Shown here: positions 24,905 through 32,304 of the stretch, piece by piece
Position numbering within the stretch: position 1 is the stretch's first letter
How the letters are laid out: each line of letters opens with the position of its first letter
Origin: Clostridiales bacterium Firm_10
Lineage (GTDB): Bacteria > Bacillota > Clostridia > Christensenellales > Aristaeellaceae
DNA length: 34,926 bases
Reading direction: 5' to 3'
NCBI GenBank assembly: GCA_001603025.1
Contig: LVAP01000032.1
Location: 1-34,926 of the forward strand
Made by a program: the position numbers and the translations under genes
Notes under the pieces: generated by a model
What the model was told of the DNA's origin: nothing
What the model saw: only the letters and a program-made list of their open reading frames with translations
Database searches by the model: none

Positions 24905-24930
24905 GCTCCCGCGCCTCATCGCGCGGGAGC
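24905..24930 (+). other. Intercistronic stem-loop after the binding-protein gene
   Basis: The perfect 10-bp repeat GCTCCCGCGC / GCGCGGGAGC with a 6-nt loop is not followed by T residues. It is placed exactly like the stem-loop at 15177-15201 and probably sets a high binding-protein to ATPase ratio. Confidence 0.72.
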
Positions 24931-24966
24931 GCAATTATCATTTGAGAATCCATCCGGAGAATAACT

Positions 24967-26469
24967 ATGAGCATACTCGAAATGAGGGGCATCTCAAAGG
25001 CCTTTAACGGCGTGGAGGTGCTCAGGGGCGTGGATCTGACCATCGAGAAAGGCGAAATACACACCATACTCGGTGAAAACGGCGCCGGCAAATCCACGCT
25101 GATGAACATACTCACCGGTGTCGTGCCGATGGACGGCGGCCGCATCACCTTTCTCGGAAAGCCCATTGAGCGGCCCACCGTGTCCCTCACCGAAAAGCTG
25201 GGCATCGCCTTCGTGCATCAGGAGCTGAACCTGTTCCCCACCATGAAGGTGTATGAAAACCTGTTCCTCACCAAGGAACCCGCATATCCCTGGGGCATGC
25301 TGAAAAAGCGCGAAATGATCGCTCGGGCGCGCCGCTTCCTCGGGGAGCTGGGTGTGGAGATCGACCCCACCGCGCTGGTATCGGAACTCAGGATGGGCCA
25401 GAAGCAGCTGCTCGAGATTGCCAAAGCGCTGTTTTTCGACGCGAAGCTTCTCATCCTTGACGAGCCTACCACCGCGCTCAACAACGAAGAGATTGACCGA
25501 CTGTTCGCCATTCTGAAGCGCCTGTGCAAAGGCGGCACGTCGTTTATCTTTATATCGCACAAAATGCCGGAGATCTTCGCCATCTCCGACCGCTATACCG
25601 TGCTGCGCAACGGGGAATTCATCGCGCAGGGGAACATCGCCGACACAGACGCGGAGTCACTGGCCCGCCTGATGGTGGGAGAAACGTATTCTTCCGGCGA
25701 CGTGTATCGCCAGAGGACCCTTGGCGACACCGTTCTGGAACTCAGCCGCCTCAGCGGGCCGGGCTTCCACGGCGTGGATCTCTCCGTGAACCGGGGCGAA
25801 ATCCTGGCGCTTACCGGGCTGCAGGGTTCCGGCAGCAGCGAACTGATGCAGGCTGTTTTCGGCGCGCTGCCCATCGAAAGCGGCACTGTCAGCGTGAACG
25901 GGAAGCCGCTGACAAGGCGCGGCATCCATGCGGCCATGCAGGCCGGCATTGCCATGCTGCCTTCCAACCGCAAGGAGAACTCGGTGGTGCCCGACATGAG
26001 CGTTCTGGAAAACGTGTATCTTGCCAAGCATACGCTTTCGGCTCGCCGGCAGCACATCCCCCGCCGCGCCGAGCTGAAGAAATACGAATCGCTTAAGCTC
26101 CTGCTGAACATCAAGGCAGGCAGCGGCTCGGAAGCCATCCTCTCGCTGTCGGGCGGGAACCAGCAAAAGGTGTTCCTGGCGCGCTGGCTGAACACGGGCA
26201 GTTCCATTCTGCTCCTGGATAACCCCACGCAGGGCATCGACGTGGGCTCAAAGGCCGAGATATACCAGCTGATTCTCATGCTGGCTGAGTCCGGCAAAAC
26301 CGTTCTCATCAATACGCTGGAAATCGGCGAGATCCAGAAGGTGGCCGATCGGTGCGCCGTGTTCTACGACGGCCGGCTCATAAAACTCCTCTCGCACGGG
26401 GAAATCAGCGAACACACCGTGATGATGTACTCGACCAACGCTGCGCAGACAATGGAGGGACAGGCATGA
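24967..26469 (+). CDS. Sugar ABC importer ATPase, double-domain (RbsA/MglA type)
   Basis: The 500-residue protein contains two fused ABC domains. The first has a full Walker A (GENGAGKSTL), a signature reading LRMGQKQLLEIAKAL and Walker B LLILDEPT. The second has a degenerate Walker A (GLQGSGSSEL, no Lys), signature LSGGNQQKVFLARWL and Walker B LLLDNPTQGIDVG, where Asn replaces the usual catalytic Glu. A degenerate second Walker A is normal for this family; the Asn in the second Walker B is less usual. It powers uptake through the downstream permease. The ATG has CCGGAGAA upstream. The stop overlaps the permease start (ATGA), giving translational coupling. Confidence 0.95.
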   Translation: MSILEMRGISKAFNGVEVLRGVDLTIEKGEIHTILGENGAGKSTLMNILTGVVPMDGGRITFLGKPIERPTVSLTEKLGIAFVHQELNLFPTMKVYENLFLTKEPAYPWGMLKKREMIARARRFLGELGVEIDPTALVSELRMGQKQLLEIAKALFFDAKLLILDEPTTALNNEEIDRLFAILKRLCKGGTSFIFISHKMPEIFAISDRYTVLRNGEFIAQGNIADTDAESLARLMVGETYSSGDVYRQRTLGDTVLELSRLSGPGFHGVDLSVNRGEILALTGLQGSGSSELMQAVFGALPIESGTVSVNGKPLTRRGIHAAMQAGIAMLPSNRKENSVVPDMSVLENVYLAKHTLSARRQHIPRRAELKKYESLKLLLNIKAGSGSEAILSLSGGNQQKVFLARWLNTGSSILLLDNPTQGIDVGSKAEIYQLILMLAESGKTVLINTLEIGEIQKVADRCAVFYDGRLIKLLSHGEISEHTVMMYSTNAAQTMEGQA

Positions 26470-27512
26470 ACGAAAACAGGCGCTCGCTGCTGAAAACAAT
26501 ATCGAAAATCTGGTCCGGCTACAGTTTTGTGTTCATATTTGCCGCCATCTTCATCGCCTATATCATCGTCAACTCCAGCCTCACCTGGGTTGGCGTGACG
26601 AACATCCTGCGCCACAGCGCCGTGATCGGCATCATCGCGCTGGGCATGGGCCTGGTGGTCATCACTGGACAGATCGACCTGTCGGTCGGCTCGATGCTGG
26701 CGTTCGTGGGCGGCTTCACTGTCATGGCGTTCAACGTGACGGACAGCATCCTGCTTGCCTGCCTCACCGCCATAGCCTGCGGGGGCCTGTGCGGCCTGAT
26801 CAACGGCGTGCTGGTGGGCAAGGCGAGGATGCCCGCGTTCATCGTCACGCTGGCGACCATGCTCATCTTCCGCTCCCTCACGCGTTTCATATGCCACGAG
26901 ATTTCCCCGGATATCTCCGGCGGGAGCAACAGCCTTTTCAAGCTGATCTCCGGCAACTCGATGTTCAGGCCGTTTTACAGTTTCGGCAACAGCAAGCTCC
27001 TCACGCTGCCCACCACCGGCCTGTTCCTCATCGTGCTGACAGCCATCGTGGTGTATGTGACCACCTCCACCAAGTTCGGAAAGCAGCTTTACGCCGTGGG
27101 CAGCAACGAGCGCGCCGCACGGCTGACCGGCATCAACGTGGATGGCTGCCGCATCGCCGTGTTTGTGATCACCGGCGTGCTGACCGGCGTCAGCGCCTTT
27201 CTGTGGATCAGCATGAATGCCTCCGTCGACCCGGCCACCACCGGCGGCAGCTATGAGATGTATGCCATCGCCGCGGTTGTGCTGGGCGGCATCAGCATGG
27301 CCGGCGGGCGCGGCAAATGCGTGGGCATCCTGTTTGGCATCATGAGTTACACCATCATCGACAAGATCATCGTGGCGCTCAAGATGAACACGCTGCTGAA
27401 TGACACCGTGAAGGGCGCAATCCTCATCGTCGCCATCATCGTACAGACGATGTCGCCTGTGGTGAAGGAACATCTCTCGGCGCGCAGGGCCCGCCGACTG
27501 GAGGCGCGGTGA
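26466..27512 (+). CDS. Sugar ABC importer permease (RbsC type)
   Basis: The 348-residue membrane protein has eight to ten hydrophobic segments and the RbsC/MglC features ALGMGLVVITGQIDLSVGSM, NGVLVGKARMPAFIVTLATM and AVVLGGISMAGGRG. It is the channel of the importer; its substrate is probably a monosaccharide. The ATG at 26466 overlaps the ATPase stop by 4 nt, and the stop overlaps the following glycosyltransferase start by one base (TGATG). Both overlaps mean the three proteins are made from one message in linked amounts. Confidence 0.94.
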   Translation: MNENRRSLLKTISKIWSGYSFVFIFAAIFIAYIIVNSSLTWVGVTNILRHSAVIGIIALGMGLVVITGQIDLSVGSMLAFVGGFTVMAFNVTDSILLACLTAIACGGLCGLINGVLVGKARMPAFIVTLATMLIFRSLTRFICHEISPDISGGSNSLFKLISGNSMFRPFYSFGNSKLLTLPTTGLFLIVLTAIVVYVTTSTKFGKQLYAVGSNERAARLTGINVDGCRIAVFVITGVLTGVSAFLWISMNASVDPATTGGSYEMYAIAAVVLGGISMAGGRGKCVGILFGIMSYTIIDKIIVALKMNTLLNDTVKGAILIVAIIVQTMSPVVKEHLSARRARRLEAR

Positions 27513-28510
27513 TGGCAGACATGGACATCTCCGTCGCCCTGTGTACTTACAACGGCGAAAGGTTCCTGACGCAGCAGCTGGATTCCCTCCGCGCGCAAAC
27601 CCTTCCCCCCGGCGAGGTCGTCATCCGGGATGACTGCTCTGCAGACGGCACCGCCGCGCTGGTGGCGGACTATATCCGCAGGCACAGCCTCGGCAGCTGG
27701 CGCTTCTCGGTGAACGGGCAAAACCTGGGCTACCGACGTAATTTCCGCGAGGCCGCGATGCAGACCACCGGCCATTGGGTGGCCTTCTGCGACCAGGACG
27801 ACGTGTGGCGGCCGGACAAGCTGGAACGCCTCGCCAGCCTGACGCGGGCGCATCCCCTGGCCCGGGCGGTGGCGGGTTCATTTGACCTGATCGATGCAGC
27901 GGGGCGCCGCATCGAGGCGCCGGAAGCGCCGGGCCAGGCCAACCACGGTATGATCCACAGGCCGCTTGCCCCCGGCGAAGAGTACTGCTTCGGCCAGGGC
28001 CGCCGCGACGCCGCCATGCTGCTCTGCGGCAACGCGGCGCTGGGCTGTACGCTGATGGCCGACCGGAAAACGGTGGATGCCTGGGCTGAAATGACCGATT
28101 TTGAACTGCAGCACGATTGGGAAGTGGTGCTGCTGGCCTGGCAGACGGGCGGCTTCTGCTTCCTCAACGCGCCGGTAATCGATTACCGCCTGCACGGCGG
28201 CAACGCCATCGGGCTCCCGGAGAGCGCTGTGAATGGCGCAAAGGGGCCTTCGCTGGAGGGGCGCATGGCGACCATTGAGCGCTTTGACGCCGCACGCCGG
28301 TGCGTCGAGGCGCAGCGCCGCCAGCTCAGTCTGCCGCCTCTCGATCCCGCATACGGACGATACGCCGCGCTGAGGCGCGCCGCGCTCGAAGAAGGCAGCC
28401 TGCTGAAGTGGCTGGCGCTTCAGCGCTATCGAGGCCTCTACGCCGACATGTTCACCCGCCGCCAGCGGCTGGGCGATCTCTACCTCATTTTAAAAGGGCG
28501 GAAGCGCTGA
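27512..28510 (+). CDS. Family 2 glycosyltransferase
   Basis: The 332-residue protein starts with the GT-A fold pattern DISVALCTYNGERFLTQQL, followed by VIRDDCSADGT. The nucleotide-sugar/metal site FCDQDDVWRPDKLE matches rhamnosyl- and related GT2 transferases of capsule or wall polysaccharide synthesis. It has no TM segment, so it is a cytosolic or membrane-surface enzyme. The ATG at 27512 has GGAGG 7 nt upstream; the GTG three bases earlier is the alternative. Its stop lies in the loop of the terminator hairpin. It is unusual as the last gene of a sugar importer operon. Confidence 0.88.
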   Translation: MADMDISVALCTYNGERFLTQQLDSLRAQTLPPGEVVIRDDCSADGTAALVADYIRRHSLGSWRFSVNGQNLGYRRNFREAAMQTTGHWVAFCDQDDVWRPDKLERLASLTRAHPLARAVAGSFDLIDAAGRRIEAPEAPGQANHGMIHRPLAPGEEYCFGQGRRDAAMLLCGNAALGCTLMADRKTVDAWAEMTDFELQHDWEVVLLAWQTGGFCFLNAPVIDYRLHGGNAIGLPESAVNGAKGPSLEGRMATIERFDAARRCVEAQRRQLSLPPLDPAYGRYAALRRAALEEGSLLKWLALQRYRGLYADMFTRRQRLGDLYLILKGRKR

Positions 28511-28536
28511 AATGCGCGCTTCCGCCTCCCTTTTTT
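28497..28536 (+). terminator. Terminator of the ribose-type importer operon
   Basis: GGCGGAAGCGC (28497-28507) pairs perfectly with GCGCTTCCGCC (28516-28526) around an 8-nt loop holding the TGA stop; TCCCTTTTTT follows. Confidence 0.9.
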
Positions 28537-28558
28537 ACCTCGTCCTGAAACTCTCATC

Positions 28559-28591
28559 AAAAAAGGATTCCATTTTCATGAAACCCTTTTT
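28559..28591 (-). terminator. Likely terminator of the isomerase unit
   Basis: On the minus strand AAAAAGGG-TTTC and GAA-TCCTTTTTT form an imperfect stem around ATGAAAATG and end in TTTTTT. It can also work in the other direction as a backup for the convergent operon. Confidence 0.55.
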
Positions 28592-28614
28592 CAAGCGGAC
28601 AGTCTTTCCTTTTT

Positions 28615-29421
28615 TCACCGGAAGATGTTGTTCAGCCACCGGGCAGAACGCCGCATAAACAGCAGCTGATCGCCCGCGCTGAAGTGTTCGATGGCAAAGA
28701 TGCCGCTGTAGCCGCGCTCATACAGCCGTCTCACGATCTCCGCCATGGGCAGCTCGCCGCTGCCGACCGGCGCCGGATAGAGCTTTTTGCCGGTGAGGGC
28801 CTCCTTGCCCTTTTCTCCGCGCAGAGGCGCAAAGGCGATATCCTTCATATGTACGTGAACGATGCGCTTCTCCAGCAGGTCGTAGGCTTTGAGCACGTCC
28901 TCGCCGAAAAAAAGGAAGTTGCCCGTATCGAAGCAGCAGCCCAGTCCTGGCACCTGATGCAGGACCCAGTTCAACTCATCCATGCGGCCGTAAGGCGCCT
29001 CCGCGCCGTCAAAATCCTCCATGGCGACACTCACGCCCTGCCTTGCCGCCGCGGTCATGAGTTCGTTCAGGCCCGCCGCCAGCTTTTCCCGCAGGACTTC
29101 CCATTTCTCCCCGGGATTCACAAAGCCCGGTACAGCCATGATGTGCGCCGCGTTCAGCTTTTTCGCCGTTTCAACCGCGCTCTCTATCAGCTCTGGCTGC
29201 GAAAGGTGAGTGAAATCGAACCAGGTGTTCAGGCCGCCCACCTGCAGGCCCGCGCTGTCCAGCATCGCCTTCAGCTCATCAGCGCGCCCTGCGGCGTATT
29301 TATAGTCCACCTCGACATAGTCGATGCCCGAGCGCTTGGCTTCCCGCACGGCGGCGCCAAAGGTGCATCCCTTCTGGGATGCCAGCTCGGACAGATGCGC
29401 CAGAAAAATCGATACCTTCAT
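28615..29421 (-). CDS. Sugar phosphate isomerase/epimerase-like TIM barrel
   Basis: The 268-residue protein fits the xylose-isomerase-like TIM barrel (AP endonuclease 2 family, PF01261). It has an early IDYVEVDYKYA, the metal-ligand regions VAMEDFDG, CCFDTGNFLFFGED and KRIVHVHMKDI, and a final GIFAIEHF. This family includes sugar epimerases, inosose dehydratase-like enzymes and AP endonucleases; a carbohydrate role is most likely beside the GH28-like gene. GAAGGAG lies about 9 nt before the ATG. It follows the GH28-like gene by 65 nt with no terminator, so the two share the promoter near 30856. Confidence 0.88.
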   Translation of the reverse strand: MKVSIFLAHLSELASQKGCTFGAAVREAKRSGIDYVEVDYKYAAGRADELKAMLDSAGLQVGGLNTWFDFTHLSQPELIESAVETAKKLNAAHIMAVPGFVNPGEKWEVLREKLAAGLNELMTAAARQGVSVAMEDFDGAEAPYGRMDELNWVLHQVPGLGCCFDTGNFLFFGEDVLKAYDLLEKRIVHVHMKDIAFAPLRGEKGKEALTGKKLYPAPVGSGELPMAEIVRRLYERGYSGIFAIEHFSAGDQLLFMRRSARWLNNIFR

Positions 29422-29486
29422 TCTTATAACTCCTTCGCCCTGTTGTCCGCTTTCTCAATGCCCCCTCCACGTCTGGCCCGGGGCTT

Positions 29487-30824
29487 TCAGGCCTCCGATT
29501 CCGCACCCGCCACGCGCACATTCCGCACAACGCCATAGCCCGTGCCCCCACGCGGCGTGGTGACTGGATAGTCTTCGTTTATGATCAGCCGGCGCGCCTT
29601 GATGAGCAGCTCCTCATCGGTGCAAACCGCTCCGGCAAAGCGGATGTTTTCAAACGTAACGTCGTCCGCCGTGCATACCAGATCCGGCTCAAACAATTCG
29701 CTCCATTCCGCCGGATCCTCGCAGCCCCGTTTCCATGTGGAGGACTTCGGGCCCACCGACACCAGCGCGCCTCCACGCCCGGCATAGACGGATGCCGGGA
29801 AGCTCACAGCCACATCGCGGATGTGAAGGCCGCGGCAGTCCGCGCCAACCTCGAACAGGCCCTGCGGGCACACCTCGCCGAAACCGCTCTCCACGGTTCC
29901 GGCCAGGCGCACGCCTTCAAAGCTCACATCGCTTATCAAGCCAGGAATGTCTGAGCGGTCAGGCACAACGCGCCTGAAATTGAAGCAGTTGGGCTGCTGG
30001 TACATCTTGATCGCGTACACGCCGTCAATGCCGCTGAACAAGCAGCGCTCGATGGGACAGTCGGCCTGCGTACCGTCCGGATAGGTCTTGCGGCCGGGCA
30101 GCAGGCGCAGTTCGCCCCGTTCGCAGGCTACGCCGCGCACTTCGACATCGCGAATCGGGCCGAACGACACGGCGGAGGTGTCCCAATCCCAGGCATTGAG
30201 CGCCACGATATCATCGCCGCACAGCCCGCGCACATTCTCAATGAAACCCCGCTCGGACGGTCCATTGACGTGCACGCCGTCTTTTTTCTGGTCGTCAAAC
30301 GTAATGCCGCTCACGTTGAAATCGCTGCAGCCGGCCAGCAGCACGGCGTATTCCTCGCAGCGGCGCACGGTGAGATCGCGCACCGACACGCGATCCGCTC
30401 CGCAGAAGAAGATGGCCCCCAGAAGCAGGCCGTCATCCTGAAAATGCCTGAGCGTCAAATCATCGTCGTCCGGCACGCCGTCGCGCCGGGCGTCCTCCCA
30501 GATGCCGCCTTCGATCAGGATATCATGATCCCTCTCACCCGTCATCGGGCCGACACAGCCGTCCAGCAGGTGCTCGTTGCGCACCATGCATCCGCCCCGG
30601 CCCGGCTTCATGCGCAGCACAGTCTGCGAATGAACGCTCAGCCTCATGCCTGAAGCCAGCGCAATGGGCCTCTCCAGGCACACGGGATCGGTGAGGCGCG
30701 GGATGCGCACAGCGCCGTGTGCCACGAGCGCCTCGGCGATGAGGGCCGCGGCATCGGGGCAACCGGCCAGATCTGTTTCGGGAATGACGTGGAAAACATC
30801 CTGTTCCTCTTCCTGTGTCCGCAT
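29487..30824 (-). CDS. Right-handed beta-helix protein, GH28-like
   Basis: The 445-residue protein has many short beta-helix turns of the pectin lyase fold: CADRVSVRDLTVRRC-like, GCSDFNVSGITFDD, IRDVEVRGVAC and VTFENIRFAG. The region KKDGVHVNGPSERGF followed by LCGDDIVALNAWD resembles the GH28 catalytic strip (TDG and GDD). The usual GHG and RIK motifs are not clear; YAIKMYQ may stand for the latter. A role as a cytosolic uronidase or related glycosidase is plausible, as no signal peptide is seen. The ATG at 30824 has AGGAG 9 nt upstream; an ATG 9 nt earlier abuts the ribosome site. It heads the unit with the isomerase gene. Confidence 0.75.
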   Translation of the reverse strand: MRTQEEEQDVFHVIPETDLAGCPDAAALIAEALVAHGAVRIPRLTDPVCLERPIALASGMRLSVHSQTVLRMKPGRGGCMVRNEHLLDGCVGPMTGERDHDILIEGGIWEDARRDGVPDDDDLTLRHFQDDGLLLGAIFFCGADRVSVRDLTVRRCEEYAVLLAGCSDFNVSGITFDDQKKDGVHVNGPSERGFIENVRGLCGDDIVALNAWDWDTSAVSFGPIRDVEVRGVACERGELRLLPGRKTYPDGTQADCPIERCLFSGIDGVYAIKMYQQPNCFNFRRVVPDRSDIPGLISDVSFEGVRLAGTVESGFGEVCPQGLFEVGADCRGLHIRDVAVSFPASVYAGRGGALVSVGPKSSTWKRGCEDPAEWSELFEPDLVCTADDVTFENIRFAGAVCTDEELLIKARRLIINEDYPVTTPRGGTGYGVVRNVRVAGAESEA

Positions 30825-30855
30825 ACCACTCATCTCCTTTCTGATGTCTTGTACT

Positions 30856-30884
30856 ATTATAACGAGCGCTTAACGCGATGTCAA
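30856..30884 (-). promoter_or_regulatory. Full-consensus promoter with a possible LacI-type operator
   Basis: Minus-strand TTGACA (30879-30884), a 17-nt spacer and TATAAT (30856-30861): both boxes are perfect. The spacer contains TTAAGCGCTCG, centred on the palindrome AGCGCT, close to the core recognised by many LacI-family repressors. A strong promoter with a repressor site suits an inducible sugar gene. Confidence 0.75.
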
Positions 30885-30938
30885 CTCCCAATCGGCGCCC
30901 TGCGAATCCATCCCGCAGGCCGGCGGCATATTCCCGGA

Positions 30939-30967
30939 TTGCCTGCCCGGCTGCTTTATGATATAAT
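30939..30967 (+). promoter_or_regulatory. Promoter of the amidohydrolase gene
   Basis: TTGCCT (30939-30944), 17-nt spacer, TATAAT (30962-30967) preceded by TGA (extended -10). It diverges from the full-consensus promoter at 30856-30884. Confidence 0.72.
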
Positions 30968-31050
30968 CATGCCATTGAACGGCGCGTTTCATTCAGGCTG
31001 TCTCCCGGACGGCCGGGCCGCGCCCTGACCCGTGTGAAGGAGGAAAACAC

Positions 31051-32214
31051 ATGCTTCTCATCAAAGGCGGACTCATCCACAACGCCGTCAGTCCCGAGCC
31101 TTTTGTGGGCGACATCCTGGTTGCGGAGGGCAAAATCGCAAAAATCGCGCCGCACATCGAGGCCTCGGATGCCGAAGTCTATGACGCCTCAGGCAGGGAG
31201 ATCTATCCCGGCTTTGTCGAGGCGCACGGCCACATCGGCCTGGACGGCTACGGCATCGGTTTTGAAGGACAGGACTACAACGAGTACGGCGACGTCATGA
31301 CGCCCCAGCTGCGCGCCATCGACGGCATCGAGCCCCGCGACCGCGCCCTTGCCGAAGCCCGCAGCGCCGGTGTCACCACGCTGTGCGTGGGGCCGGGCAG
31401 CTCAAACGTGCTCGGCGGCACCTTCACCGCCATCAAGCCGGTAGGCGTCCGCGTGGAGCACATGGTTGTAAAGGCCGAAGTGGCCATGAAGTGTGCCTTC
31501 GGCGAAAACCCCAAGCGCTGCTACCGCGACAAGGGCAACTGCAGCCGCATGACCACCGCCGCGCACCTGCGGGAGATGCTGTTCAAGGCACGCGAGTACA
31601 TGAACAAGCTGGACGCCGCGAAGGACGACCCCTCAAAGGCGCCCGCGTTCGACATGAAGCTTAACGCGCTGGTGCCGGTGCTGCGCGGTGAAATGCCCCT
31701 CAAGGCTCATGCGCACCAGACCAACGATTTCTTCACCGCTCTGCGTATCGCGCATGAGTTCGGCGTGAAAATCACCCTGGAGCACGTGACCGAAGGTCAT
31801 CTGGTGGCGGACGAGCTGGCAAAGGAAAACGTCATGCTCGCCATTGGGCCGACGCTGGGCCACGCCAGCAAGTTCGAGCTGCGCAACAAATCCTGGAGCA
31901 CGCCCGGCGTGCTGGCCGCGAGCGGCTGCCATGTGTCCATCATCACGGACTCCCCGGTTATCCCGGAGAAATACCTGCCCATCTGCGCCGGCCTGGCAGT
32001 GAAGGCAGGCATGGATCCCTTTGAGGCCCTGAAGGCTGTCACGATCAACCCCGCCGAGCACATCGGCCTGGCCGACCGCATCGGATCGCTCGAGGAAGGC
32101 AAGGACGCGGACATCGTGATCGCGGACGGCTCCCCCTTCAGCATCGAAACACAGATCCTGGACGTCTTTATTGACGGCAGGAAAACGGAAAAGTTCATCG
32201 AGCAGGCGATCTGA
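31051..32214 (+). CDS. Amidohydrolase (imidazolonepropionase/dihydroorotase-like)
   Basis: The 387-residue protein begins with a small beta sandwich (LLIKGGLIHN, GDILVAEGKIAKI). The metal-binding motif follows as FVEAHGHIGLDG (His59, His61). Later come KAHAHQTNDF, LEHVTEGH and IITDSPVIPE, the further His/Asp ligand regions. It ends with GSLEEGKDADIVIADGSPF, the conserved return strand of the amidohydrolase superfamily (COG1228-like). It should hydrolyse a C-N bond in a cyclic amide or acyl amino acid in the cytosol; the substrate is unknown. GAAGGAGG lies 8 nt before the ATG. It is a single-gene unit ended by a bidirectional terminator. Confidence 0.9.
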   Translation: MLLIKGGLIHNAVSPEPFVGDILVAEGKIAKIAPHIEASDAEVYDASGREIYPGFVEAHGHIGLDGYGIGFEGQDYNEYGDVMTPQLRAIDGIEPRDRALAEARSAGVTTLCVGPGSSNVLGGTFTAIKPVGVRVEHMVVKAEVAMKCAFGENPKRCYRDKGNCSRMTTAAHLREMLFKAREYMNKLDAAKDDPSKAPAFDMKLNALVPVLRGEMPLKAHAHQTNDFFTALRIAHEFGVKITLEHVTEGHLVADELAKENVMLAIGPTLGHASKFELRNKSWSTPGVLAASGCHVSIITDSPVIPEKYLPICAGLAVKAGMDPFEALKAVTINPAEHIGLADRIGSLEEGKDADIVIADGSPFSIETQILDVFIDGRKTEKFIEQAI

Positions 32215-32236
32215 CAGCTCGCGCGTCCCTCGCCAC

Positions 32237-32272
32237 AAAAAGGCTCCCGCGGCATTTCGCGGAAGCCTTTTG
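32237..32272. terminator. Bidirectional terminator between amidohydrolase and RCC1 genes
   Basis: AAAAGGCTCCCGCG pairs with CGCGGAAGCCTTTT (one mismatch) around a 6-nt loop; T-runs follow on both strands. It lies between convergent genes. Confidence 0.88.
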
Positions 32273-32304
32273 TTAATATGTTTTCAGCAGCCTGTGCGGG
32301 GCGG

